From assembly GCA_964390465.1 (NCBI GenBank), contig CAYMIJ010000006.1, positions 62,001 through 126,000 of the forward strand: DNA of 64,000 bases, in the 5' to 3' direction. Every line of letters starts with the position of its first letter. The stretch's first letter is position 1. The stretch comes from JADZAI01 sp964390465 (GTDB taxonomy: Bacteria > Pseudomonadota > Alphaproteobacteria > Micropepsales > Micropepsaceae). A program made the position numbers and the translations under genes. This document shows, piece by piece, positions 7,543 through 16,001 of this stretch. The notes under the pieces are model-generated. The model searched no databases. It had not been told where the DNA came from and saw nothing but the letters and a program-made list of their open reading frames with translations.

Positions 7543-7842
7543 GACTGGTCCTTGAAGGAGCTGGCTGGCCTGTCGCAGCTGCGGGAACGCACTGATGTGG
7601 CACGAAATGGAGCACGCCCGCGCGCGCTGTCAACGCGGCAAAGGCGCGCAGCCACGGCCGGACAAGCCGCCGCCCCTTCGTTGACTTGGGGCGGGGGCGC
7701 TCTTATCTAGCCTTTCATGACGGGTGCCGCGCCGCAAAAGGCGCAGATTTCCGCCAATAGTTAACGGGCGCTGCCTCACATCCGCGCCATTTCAACGAGA
7801 TGACCGCCGCGCCATCACGCGGCTGCAAGGACACAGACTTCC
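7543..7842. other. Intergenic region before secA; possible secA promoter
   Basis: This divergent 300-nt gap carries no convincing gene. A possible plus-strand promoter is TTGACT (7681-7686), 17 nt, TATCTA (7704-7709), which would give a 5' leader of roughly 125 nt for secA. The -10 match is weak. No riboswitch or SecM-like arrest ORF was recognised. Confidence 0.35.
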
Positions 7843-10650
7843 ATGCTTGGACTGGGATCGCTCGCCCGCAGGATTTTCGGGTCGGAAAACGAGCGCAAGC
7901 TGAAGGCCAAATTCGCCCGCGTGGCTTCGATCAATGCCCTTGAACCGCAGTTCAAGGCGCTGAGCGATGAACAGCTGGTCGCCAAGACGGATGAGTTCCG
8001 CGCACGGCTGGGCAAGGGTGAGACGCTGGATAAACTGCTGCCCGAAGCCTTCGCCGCAGTGCGTGAGGCTGCCACCCGCGCACTCGGACAGCGCCACTTC
8101 GACACCCAGCTGGTCGGCGGCATGGTGCTGAATGATGGCGGCATCGCCGAAATGAAAACCGGCGAAGGCAAGACGCTGGTCGCCACCCTGCCCGTCTATC
8201 TGAACGCGCTGGAAGGCAAGGGCGTGCATGTGGTGACGGTGAACGATTACCTCGCCCGCCGCGACGCCGGCTGGATGGGCCGCGTCTATGCGAAGCTGGG
8301 CATGACCACCGGTGTGATCGTGCATGGCCTGACCGATGAGGAACGCCGCGCGGCTTATGCCTGCGACATCACCTATGGTACCAATAACGAATACGGCTTC
8401 GATTATCTGCGCGATAACATGAAGTATTCACTGGCCCAGATGTCGCAGCGCGGCCACCACTTCGCCATCGTCGATGAAGTGGACTCGATTCTGATTGATG
8501 AGGCCCGCACGCCGCTGATCATTTCAGGCCCGACCGATGATCATTCGGAGATGTACAAGACCATCGACGCCTTCGTGCCCAAGCTGGAGGCGGCGCATTT
8601 CGAGGTCGAGGAAAAGTCGCGTCAGGTGCAGCTGACCGAAGAAGGCAATGAGGTGATGGAAGACTGGCTGCGCACTGCCGGGCTTCTGAAGGAAGGGAAC
8701 CTTTATGATTCCTCCAACATCACCATCGTCCATCACGTCAATCAGGCGCTGAAGGCCTATAAGATTTTCCAGAAGGACCGCGACTATATCGTCAAGGACG
8801 GCAAGGTCGTCATCATCGACGAGTTCACCGGCCGCATGATGGAAGGCCGCCGCTATTCCGAAGGCCTGCATCAGGCGCTGGAAGCCAAGGAGCGCGTGCA
8901 GATCCAGCCGGAAAACCAGACGCTCGCGTCCATCACCTTCCAGAACTATTTCCGCCTTTACGGAAAACTGGCCGGCATGACCGGCACCGCCCAGACCGAA
9001 GCGGCGGAGTTCATGGATATCTACAAGCTGGATGTCTATGAGATTCCCACCAACCGCCCGGTCGCGCGCAAGGACGCCGATGACGAGGTGTATCGCACCG
9101 CCGCCGAAAAGGACGACGCGATCATCACGCTGATCCGTGAAGCGCATGATCGCAATCAGCCGGTGCTGGTGGGCACCACCTCGATCGAGAAATCCGAACA
9201 GCTGGCCAAGCTGTTGAAGTCGCGCGGCTTCCGTCAGAAGGACGTGACCGACCCCGACGCCTTCGACATGTCGGTGAAAAGTGGCACCAACGCCTTCTTC
9301 GTGCTGAACGCGCGCTACCATGAACAGGAAGCGCAGATCGTCGCGCAGGCCGGCATGCCCGGCGCCATCACCATCGCCACCAACATGGCGGGTCGTGGCA
9401 CCGACATCCAGCTGGGCGGCAACCCGGACATGCGCATCCAGGCGGCGACCGACGGCCTTGAGGACGGGCCTGAGAAGGAAGCCCGCATCGCCGAGATCAG
9501 GGCCGCCGTCGCACACGACAAGAAGATCGTGATGGATGCGGGCGGCATGTATATCGTTGGCACCGAGCGCCACGAGAGCCGCCGCATCGACAATCAGCTG
9601 CGCGGTCGTTCGGGCCGTCAGGGCGACCCGGGCGCGTCGAAGTTCTTCCTGTCGCTTCAGGACGACCTGATGCGTATTTTCGGATCAGACCGGCTGGACA
9701 GCATCCTGCAGCGCCTTGGCCTGAAACAGGGTGAAGCCATCGCCCACCCCTGGGTGAACAAGGCGCTGGAAAAGGCGCAGCAGAAGGTTGAGGCGCGCAA
9801 CTTCGAAATCCGCAAGAACATCCTGAAGTATGACGACGTGATGAACGCCCAGCGCAAGGCGTTCTTCGAACAGCGCATCGACTTCATGCGCACCGATGAC
9901 TTGAGCGAAACCGTGACCGATTTCCGTCATGAGCTGATGGGCGACATCGTAGCCCAGCACATTCCGCCCAACGCCTATGCCGAGCAGTGGGATATCGAGG
10001 GCCTGAAAGAAGAAACCCGCAGGCTGTTCCAGAGCGACATTCCGGTCGATGAATGGGCCAAGGAAGAAGGCATTGCGGATGAGGAAGTCACCGAGCGCCT
10101 GACCAAGCTGGCTGATGAACGCGCCGCTGAACGCATGAAGCCTGTCGAAGGCGAGATCATGCGCCGGGTCGAGAAGCAGGTGATTTTGCAGACGCTCGAC
10201 AATAACTGGCGCGAACACATCGTGATGCTGGACCATCTGCGCCAGTATGTGGGCCTGCGCGGCTATGGTCAGCGTGACCCGCTGAACGAGTTCAAGACTG
10301 AAGCCTTCGAGCTGTTCCAGAGCCTGCTGCACAAGCTGCGCTTCGATGTGACGCGCACCATGCTGAACATCCAGTTCCAGATGCAGCCGTCAGCTCCGCC
10401 GCCGCCGCGTATCGAGGAACGGCCATTGCCGGTGATGCAGGCGCATCATATCGACGCGACCACCGGCGAGGACGACATCGCGCTGGAAGAACATCAGCGT
10501 CCGGCCCTGCCGCTGTCACCCACGGGGGCGCCACTGGCCGCCGCTTCGCCCACCGACCCAGCGACATGGGGCAAGGTATCGCGCAATGCCCCCTGCCCGT
10601 GCGGATCGGGCAAGAAGTTCAAGCACTGCCACGGCGCGGTGATGGCATAA
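7843..10650 (+). CDS. secA: Preprotein translocase subunit SecA
   Basis: SecA is the ATPase motor that drives unfolded preproteins through SecYEG. The 935-residue protein has every landmark: Walker A MKTGEGKT at 104-111, the DEVDS Walker B at about 211-215 followed by ILIDEARTPLIISG, the preprotein cross-linking region, NMAGRGTDIQLGGNP and GRSGRQGDPG of the second nucleotide-binding fold, and the C-terminal zinc motif CPCGSGKKFKHCHG with C918, C920, C929 and H930. A linker of about 60 variable residues precedes the zinc tail. An AAGGAC lies upstream of the start. It is monocistronic; the hairpin after its stop has its T-run on the other strand and mainly serves pal. Confidence 0.98.
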   Translation: MLGLGSLARRIFGSENERKLKAKFARVASINALEPQFKALSDEQLVAKTDEFRARLGKGETLDKLLPEAFAAVREAATRALGQRHFDTQLVGGMVLNDGGIAEMKTGEGKTLVATLPVYLNALEGKGVHVVTVNDYLARRDAGWMGRVYAKLGMTTGVIVHGLTDEERRAAYACDITYGTNNEYGFDYLRDNMKYSLAQMSQRGHHFAIVDEVDSILIDEARTPLIISGPTDDHSEMYKTIDAFVPKLEAAHFEVEEKSRQVQLTEEGNEVMEDWLRTAGLLKEGNLYDSSNITIVHHVNQALKAYKIFQKDRDYIVKDGKVVIIDEFTGRMMEGRRYSEGLHQALEAKERVQIQPENQTLASITFQNYFRLYGKLAGMTGTAQTEAAEFMDIYKLDVYEIPTNRPVARKDADDEVYRTAAEKDDAIITLIREAHDRNQPVLVGTTSIEKSEQLAKLLKSRGFRQKDVTDPDAFDMSVKSGTNAFFVLNARYHEQEAQIVAQAGMPGAITIATNMAGRGTDIQLGGNPDMRIQAATDGLEDGPEKEARIAEIRAAVAHDKKIVMDAGGMYIVGTERHESRRIDNQLRGRSGRQGDPGASKFFLSLQDDLMRIFGSDRLDSILQRLGLKQGEAIAHPWVNKALEKAQQKVEARNFEIRKNILKYDDVMNAQRKAFFEQRIDFMRTDDLSETVTDFRHELMGDIVAQHIPPNAYAEQWDIEGLKEETRRLFQSDIPVDEWAKEEGIADEEVTERLTKLADERAAERMKPVEGEIMRRVEKQVILQTLDNNWREHIVMLDHLRQYVGLRGYGQRDPLNEFKTEAFELFQSLLHKLRFDVTRTMLNIQFQMQPSAPPPPRIEERPLPVMQAHHIDATTGEDDIALEEHQRPALPLSPTGAPLAAASPTDPATWGKVSRNAPCPCGSGKKFKHCHGAVMA

Positions 10651-10677
10651 AAAAAGAGCGGGGCTTTCACCCCGCTC
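10649..10677 (-). terminator. Rho-independent terminator for the tol-pal operon
   Basis: On the minus strand a perfect 8-bp stem GAGCGGGG/CCCCGCTC with a 6-nt loop is followed by seven T residues, 28 nt after the pal stop codon. The T-run overlaps the secA stop codon, so the two convergent units share it. No T-run exists in the secA direction. Confidence 0.85.
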
Positions 10678-10704
10678 CATCGGCTGAAAAGCCTGTTCCG
10701 CTGC

Positions 10705-11199
10705 TTACGAGCCGCCCGCCATCACCGACGTGGTGGCGCGGCGATTCTGGCTGTAGCAGCTTTCGCTTGTATCGCCGCAGAGCGGCTGGTCCTTGCCATA
10801 GGAAATGACCGAGATGCGGCTGCGGTCAATGCCGTAGGAGACCAGCGTTTCCTTCACCGCATTGGCGCGGCGGTCGCCCAGCGCGATGTTGTATTCGCGT
10901 GTGCCGCGTTCGTCGGCATGACCTTCAATGCGCACCATCACCGACGGGTTGGCATTCAGGATCTGCGCCTGCTGCTGGAGGATCGCCCCGCCATCCGCAC
11001 GCACCTGATAGGAATCGAGGTCGAAATAGACCGTATCGCCGACCGCGCGCAGCTGTTCGGCGAGCGGACCACCGGCGACGACGCTGCGGTCACGCGATCC
11101 ATTGGCGGCGTCCGCCGCTGAAGTGCCGTCTTTCTTCGAGGCGCAGGCCGCTGCCAGCATCGTCATACCGGCCACGGCCAGTATCTTTATCGGTTTCAT
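10705..11199 (-). CDS. pal: Peptidoglycan-associated lipoprotein Pal
   Basis: Pal anchors the outer membrane to peptidoglycan and is the partner of TolB. From the chosen start (MKPIKILAVA) the lipobox LAAAC ends at Cys19, and an OmpA-like domain follows with YFDLDSYQVR, EGHADERGTREYNIALGDRRA and the C-terminal SQNRRA. The start is the second of two adjacent ATG codons, because AGGAG lies 6 nt before it but only 3 nt before the first. The product is 164 residues, normal for Pal. It is the last gene of the tol cluster and is followed by a strong terminator; ybgF/cpoB is not adjacent. Confidence 0.95.
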   Translation of the reverse strand: MKPIKILAVAGMTMLAAACASKKDGTSAADAANGSRDRSVVAGGPLAEQLRAVGDTVYFDLDSYQVRADGGAILQQQAQILNANPSVMVRIEGHADERGTREYNIALGDRRANAVKETLVSYGIDRSRISVISYGKDQPLCGDTSESCYSQNRRATTSVMAGGS

Positions 11200-11245
11200 C
11201 ATAGTCTCCTTATGTAGGCGCGAGGGGCCGGCAAATCGGTCGGAC

Positions 11246-11273
11246 CCTATAGCAGCGCGTGTTGAAGCTTCAA
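11246..11273 (-). promoter_or_regulatory. Possible pal promoter with TTGAAGCTTCAA palindrome
   Basis: On the minus strand TTGAAG (11273-11268), 16 nt, TATAGG (11251-11246) lies about 47 nt before the pal start, inside the 144-nt gap after tolB. The -35 forms half of a perfect 12-bp palindrome TTGAAGCTTCAA (11262-11273). This would let pal be transcribed separately from tolQRAB. It is a prediction from consensus only. Confidence 0.35.
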
Positions 11274-11343
11274 GTTGCAATGCGGCAAGAGTGTGCGGGC
11301 CCAAATGCAGCCCGATCACGAATTGCGCCGGTTCTGCAACGGT

Positions 11344-12666
11344 TCAGTTACCCCCGGTGCTGTCGAGATCGGCAGACCATGACGGGTCTGACGCTTCACC
11401 GGTTGTCGGCACACGGCGCAGGTTCTGCCCCGTCAGATCAACCGTCCACAGGCTTGAGGCACCAGCCGCCGTGCCGCGCGTGAACATGATGACACGACCA
11501 TTCGGTGCCCATGTCGGGCTTTCTTCCAGAAAGCTTTCCGTCAGGCGGCGCTCGCCCGAACCATCCGTGCGCATGATGCCGATGCCGAATGTGCCCTGAA
11601 GCATTTTCGTGAAGGCGATGGTGTCACCGCGTGGTGACCAGACTGGCGTTGCATAGCGCCCGTCACCAAACGAGATGCGGTGCTGGTTCGAGCCATCGGC
11701 GCTCATCACATAAATCTGCTGCGAGCCGCCGCGATCCGATTCAAAGGCAATCTGCGAACCATCGGGCGAGAACGAGGCCGAGGTGTCGATGCCCGGATCG
11801 GTGGTGAGGCGACGCGCCGCACGCGAGCGCAGGTCGATCAGATAGATGTCGGTATTGCCGTCGCGGGCCATCGACAGAACAATCGAATTGCCATCCGGTG
11901 AAAAACGCGGCGAGAAGGTCATGCCCGAAAAGCCGGGCAGCACTTCTTCGCGGCCCGAGTTCAGATCGAAAATGAACACGCGCGGCGACTCTCCCTGATA
12001 GGACATATAGGTGATCGCCTGCGTCGTTGGGCTGAAGCGCGGCGTCAGCACCAGATCGCGGCCATCGGTGAGGAACTGCGTGTTCGCGCCATCCTGATCC
12101 ATGATGGCGAGGCGCTTGACCTTGCGCGTCTTGGGGCCGGACTCAGCAACATAGACAACGCGTGTGTCGAAATAGCCCTTCTCGCCCGTCAGGCGTTCAT
12201 AGATCGCGTCAGCGATCATGTGGCCGACACGGCGCGCGTTTTCAGGTGTGGTGAAGAATTGCAGGCCGACCATCTGCTGTTCGGCGAAGATGTCCCACAA
12301 CCGGAACTCGACCTTCAGACGACCATCGCTTTCCACCGAGGTGCGGCCTGTCACCAGCGCCTTGGCGTTGATGACGCGCCAGTCGGCAAAGCGTGGGGCA
12401 GCGGCAATATCGGGCGCACGTTCGATGAACGAGGCCGGGTCGAGCGCGCGGAACAGACCAGAACGATCAAGATCGGCGCGGATGACCTGGGTGATTTCCG
12501 ACGAGACGCCCGCTTCGCCGCCAGAAAAATCAGCAATGGCGATGGGCAGAGGCTCCATCGTGCCGTCGGTGACGGTGACGCGGATCGGGTCGGCGGCAGC
12601 TGCAGGTGCAATCATCGCGCAGGCGGCCAGAGCCACAGCGGCAAGCCTGATCATGGGTTTCAGCAT
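11344..12666 (-). CDS. tolB: Tol-Pal system protein TolB
   Basis: TolB is the periplasmic beta-propeller linking Pal to TolA. The 440-residue protein has a Sec signal peptide ending AAAA near residue 25, an N-terminal alpha/beta domain, and a C-terminal propeller with repeated FSPDG and SPRG blocks such as PRFSPDGNSIVLSMARDGNTDIY and ASFSPDGSQIAFESDRGG. Its start is 9 nt from the tolA stop, which supports co-transcription. Length matches the family. Confidence 0.96.
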   Translation of the reverse strand: MLKPMIRLAAVALAACAMIAPAAAADPIRVTVTDGTMEPLPIAIADFSGGEAGVSSEITQVIRADLDRSGLFRALDPASFIERAPDIAAAPRFADWRVINAKALVTGRTSVESDGRLKVEFRLWDIFAEQQMVGLQFFTTPENARRVGHMIADAIYERLTGEKGYFDTRVVYVAESGPKTRKVKRLAIMDQDGANTQFLTDGRDLVLTPRFSPTTQAITYMSYQGESPRVFIFDLNSGREEVLPGFSGMTFSPRFSPDGNSIVLSMARDGNTDIYLIDLRSRAARRLTTDPGIDTSASFSPDGSQIAFESDRGGSQQIYVMSADGSNQHRISFGDGRYATPVWSPRGDTIAFTKMLQGTFGIGIMRTDGSGERRLTESFLEESPTWAPNGRVIMFTRGTAAGASSLWTVDLTGQNLRRVPTTGEASDPSWSADLDSTGGN

Positions 12667-12675
12667 GTCGTCTCC

Positions 12676-13689
12676 TTACAGTCCTACCATCTTGGACGGG
12701 TCGAAATTCACTTCGATGTCTTGCCACAGATCATACGAATCAGCGGGCAGATCATAATTCTGGCACTGGATGATGGCACGCCGTCCGGCCTCGGCTGCCG
12801 CACGATAGGCAGGGTTCGAGAGCCGGTCGGGTTCCACATATTCTGGTGTTCCGTTCAATGAGCCATCCTGGTTGAGGCGTACCCGGATCAGCACCGAGAG
12901 CTTTTCGGCCTCGGCCGCACCGGCAATCGAACCCGCACTCCAGCAACGCGACACCTGCGAGCGGAAGGCATCGCGGATGGTGGCGGTTTCACGGTCGGAC
13001 GCGCCCTTGCCTCGTTTGGTTTCGTCGTCGCCGGCATCCCTCTTCGGGCCGTTGTCCTGCGGTGCGTCCTTGTTTTCCTTGTCCTCAACGCCAGCGATCA
13101 CATCATCAATATCGAAGGGCTTGTCTTCGTCTTTTTTGTCTTTGTCCTTATCCTTCGGCTTGTCCTTGGGCGTGTCCTTGGGCGGATCTTTCGGTGGCTT
13201 GTCTTCAGCCACATCCTTGGGCGGATCCTTGATCTCTTTCGGCTTGGCGCGCGGCACAGGCGGGCTTGGGTCAGGCACGGCATCAGCAACCGGCTCGGGC
13301 TCCGGTTCAGGCGCGGCGGTGGGCTGCGGCTTGGGGGCTGGTGTTGGTTCCGGCTTGGGTGCGGGTGTCGGGGCCGGAGTTGGTTCGGGCGTCGGTTCCG
13401 GTTCTGGCGCTGCCGAGGGCTTGGGCGGCGGGGTCGGCGCGGTCTTCGGTTTGGGATCAGGCTTGGCTGCCGGTTCGGGCGATGGCTTGGGCTCGTTCGC
13501 CCTGGTTTTCGGCTTGACGTTCGTCACCTCGCTGATCGGCAGCATGGAGACTTCGACATATTCCTCGACCGGCGGCAGTTCGTAAGATGACGGCCACGAG
13601 AAGAACGTCGCCGCAACAATGCCGCCATGCAGGATCGCCGAAACGATCCAGCCCGGACGCCTGAACCAGGGGCGGCGATCCTCGTCCAT
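12676..13689 (-). CDS. tolA: Cell envelope integrity protein TolA
   Basis: TolA spans the periplasm from the TolQR motor to TolB/Pal. The 337-residue protein has one N-terminal membrane segment (about residues 12-30), a long low-complexity region of Pro/Lys/Glu repeats (PEPEPTPEPTP, PKDKPKDKDKDKK) over about residues 60-200, and a C-terminal TonB/TolA-type domain (FRSQVSRCW onward to QNYDLPADSYDLWQDIEVNFD). The linker is Pro-rich rather than the Ala/Lys helical linker of enteric TolA. The gene lies between tolR and tolB. Confidence 0.9.
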   Translation of the reverse strand: MDEDRRPWFRRPGWIVSAILHGGIVAATFFSWPSSYELPPVEEYVEVSMLPISEVTNVKPKTRANEPKPSPEPAAKPDPKPKTAPTPPPKPSAAPEPEPTPEPTPAPTPAPKPEPTPAPKPQPTAAPEPEPEPVADAVPDPSPPVPRAKPKEIKDPPKDVAEDKPPKDPPKDTPKDKPKDKDKDKKDEDKPFDIDDVIAGVEDKENKDAPQDNGPKRDAGDDETKRGKGASDRETATIRDAFRSQVSRCWSAGSIAGAAEAEKLSVLIRVRLNQDGSLNGTPEYVEPDRLSNPAYRAAAEAGRRAIIQCQNYDLPADSYDLWQDIEVNFDPSKMVGL

Positions 13690-13691
13690 GC

Positions 13692-14186
13692 CTAGCCCGG
13701 CGCAGCAGGCCGCGTTGCGGGCGCAGTGCCTTTGGGCGCGGGATTGTTGACGAGAACCAGTTTGGTGAAACCTGCCGCGTTCAGCAGGCTCATCACTTCA
13801 GCGACGCGGCCATAATCCACGCCCTTGTCAGCACGCAGGAAGATGGGCTTGTCATAGCCATTGCCCGAGATGGCCAGCAGACGCGGAATGATCTGATCGT
13901 CCGCGATCTCGCTTTCCTGCAGAAACACTTTGCCCGTGGCGTCGATGGAGACGGTGAGCGGTTCGGTCTGATCCTTCACCGGACCGGCCACGGTTTTGGG
14001 CAGGTCGATCTTCACGCCGACGGTCAGGAGCGGTGCGGCCACCATGAAAATGATGAGCAGCACCAGCATGACATCGACAAAGGGCGTCACGTTGATTTCC
14101 GACATGCGGCCCGCTGACGCGCCGCCATGACGACGCGAGCCGCGCCGCCTGCGTCCGCCGCCCGATTGCAGCATCGCCCCCATCAA
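13692..14186 (-). CDS. tolR: Tol-Pal system protein TolR (ExbD/TolR family)
   Basis: TolR is part of the proton-driven inner-membrane motor with TolQ. The 164-residue protein has a basic Gly/Arg-rich N-terminus, then the family motif SEINVTPFVDVMLVLLIIFM at residues 29-48. Asp38 corresponds to the essential membrane aspartate of the family. A periplasmic domain with FLRADKGVDYGRV follows. The start overlaps the tolQ stop by 4 nt, implying translational coupling. Confidence 0.95.
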   Translation of the reverse strand: MMGAMLQSGGGRRRRGSRRHGGASAGRMSEINVTPFVDVMLVLLIIFMVAAPLLTVGVKIDLPKTVAGPVKDQTEPLTVSIDATGKVFLQESEIADDQIIPRLLAISGNGYDKPIFLRADKGVDYGRVAEVMSLLNAAGFTKLVLVNNPAPKGTAPATRPAAPG

Positions 14187-15028
14187 TGCGCCCTTTCATC
14201 AAGCTGGCGCGACAGGATGGCGGTGAACTCGTCGGCGAAGCCTTCGAGCCGTCCGGCATAGTTGTTCGCCTGGGCGATGAAGCGATTGTAGAAGATCACC
14301 GCCGGAATGGCGGCCAGCAGGCCAAGCGCGGTAGCGAACAGGGCCTCGGCAATGCCGGGCGCCACCACCGCAAGGCTGGTATCGTTCGAGGCCGCGATGC
14401 CGCGAAAGGCGTTCATGATGCCCCACACCGTACCAAACAGGCCGATGAAAGGTGCGGTCGAGCCGACCGTTGCCAGAAAGCCGAGCTGTTTTTCCACCTG
14501 CTGTGTTTCGCGCCCGATGGTGACGTTCATCACGCGGTCAATACGGTCGCGGATGGAAAGGCCAAGCGCCGCCGTCACCTGATGCGGACCTTCGAAATTG
14601 CGCCGCCATTCGCGCATCGCCGCGACAAACAGCACCGCGAAAGGATGGTCGGGTTTCAGACCGATGGAATTGTAAAGCTCGTCCAGCGAACGACCCGACC
14701 AGAAGACCTGTTCAAACTCGTCAGCCTGTGCATCGAGCCAGCGCAGCTTGAGATATTTTTCGACAATGATCGCCCATGACAGGAATGACAGGCCAATCAG
14801 CAGCAGCATCACGCCCTTGCCGACAAAATCGGCTTTGAGAAAAAGCTGGATGAAGGAAAAGGCTTCTGCGCCCGCCGATGTCTGCTGGCCGACCTGCGTG
14901 ACATCCACCGGCGGCAGTGGCACGGGCGAAGCACCCGGCGTCTGCACCTGATCGGCGATCACGCCCAGCATATGGGTGGCCAACTGGGCCAGATGCGCCA
15001 CCTGATCGGGGAGTGATGTGATGTCCAT
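14183..15028 (-). CDS. tolQ: Tol-Pal system protein TolQ (MotA/TolQ/ExbB family)
   Basis: TolQ forms the proton channel with TolR. The 281-residue protein shows a first membrane segment (GKGVMLLLIGLSFLSWAIIV), a cytoplasmic loop, and two later segments in LATVGSTAPFIGLFGTVWGI and ALFATALGLLAAIPAVIFYN. The N-terminus is extended by about 45 residues before the first helix. AGGAAAGG lies upstream of the ATG. The gene heads the tolQ-R-A-B-pal order; ybgC is not directly upstream. Confidence 0.96.
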   Translation of the reverse strand: MDITSLPDQVAHLAQLATHMLGVIADQVQTPGASPVPLPPVDVTQVGQQTSAGAEAFSFIQLFLKADFVGKGVMLLLIGLSFLSWAIIVEKYLKLRWLDAQADEFEQVFWSGRSLDELYNSIGLKPDHPFAVLFVAAMREWRRNFEGPHQVTAALGLSIRDRIDRVMNVTIGRETQQVEKQLGFLATVGSTAPFIGLFGTVWGIMNAFRGIAASNDTSLAVVAPGIAEALFATALGLLAAIPAVIFYNRFIAQANNYAGRLEGFADEFTAILSRQLDERAH

Positions 15029-15317
15029 TCGGGGCGGCCTTTCCTGACTTTCGGCAATCCTGCGGCACGACCCCGGTGCGTGACGGAACCTGCCGGAAGC
15101 ATCGCAAGGGACCGTGACAAAAATGGGGCGCTGACGCTGCCAGATGCGCTGCGCCAGCCGCCCTCAGGGGTTACCGCCCCATTTATTGACGGAGCATTAA
15201 CCTTGTGCGGATGCCTGATGACAGTTTCGTCATGGAATGAGGGCACGCCACGCCCGGTGGCGCTTGAGTGGGGCATGGAATCAGGCCAGCCTGCCCGCTT
15301 CAAGATGAGGGTTCGCC

Positions 15318-15878
15318 ATGCGCCTGTTGACCATTGCCTGCACAGCGTTGCTTTTCAGCGCCCCGGCGTTCGCGACATCGAAAATCGAGAGCGCCTATAC
15401 CAACACCGCAGGCAAAGCCTGCAAGGTGCTGGACAGCGACGAGCAGTCCGAATGGTCGCTTTTCAAATGCCCCGGCTATAAAGGCATCGACGTGTGGATC
15501 GGCGAAGGCGATCTGCGCACCTTGGTCGCCTATGGCAAGACCGGCCAGGATGAGCCTGCGTTTCAGACCACGTTCGGTCCGTTCAACACCATCGGCGACA
15601 AGATCGAATGGCGCCTGAAAGACGGCAAGCCATTCGCCACCATCCTGCGCTGGAAGGTGGATGGTGGGGAGGACCTTCCCAAAGGCGAGATGCTGGTGGT
15701 GACACAGTTGAAAGCCGGTCAGCAATGCTGGATCGCGGTGATCGCCGCCCACAAAAACCAGGACGCAAACGAGCTGGCCCGTCAGGCTGCGGATGAACTG
15801 GGCGGCACAGTCGATTGCAACACGAGCGAACCCGAACTTTATGGCACGCCCGACACGGCGATTTATCCCGGCCAGTAG
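15318..15878 (+). CDS. Secreted hypothetical protein
   Basis: This 186-residue protein has a clear Sec signal peptide (MRLLTIACTALLFSAPAFA). The mature part contains four cysteines (KACKVL, FKCPGY, QQCWIA, VDCNTS), which could form two periplasmic disulfides. No domain was recognised. A GAGG ribosome site precedes the ATG. It stands alone between divergent tolQ and the transporter gene. A periplasmic role is inferred from the signal peptide only. Confidence 0.75.
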   Translation: MRLLTIACTALLFSAPAFATSKIESAYTNTAGKACKVLDSDEQSEWSLFKCPGYKGIDVWIGEGDLRTLVAYGKTGQDEPAFQTTFGPFNTIGDKIEWRLKDGKPFATILRWKVDGGEDLPKGEMLVVTQLKAGQQCWIAVIAAHKNQDANELARQAADELGGTVDCNTSEPELYGTPDTAIYPGQ

Positions 15879-16001
15879 CGCCTGACGCCTGAGCGGTAAC
15901 GCCTGAACGGTGTTGCCGCTGACGTCATCATTGCGGCGCTTGCAAAAGACTGTGGCCCGCGCAAGGCTGACGAAAAATCAGAACCATAACGGGAAGCGCT
16001 C

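Noticed and set aside
12872..13585. A 237-codon Gly/Ser-rich plus-strand frame
   Set aside because: It is the complement of the Pro/Lys-rich linker of tolA; low complexity explains the open frame.
15029..15317. A small gene or ybgC in the gap before tolQ
   Set aside because: No frame with a ribosome site or recognisable thioesterase motif was seen; the region is probably only promoter DNA.
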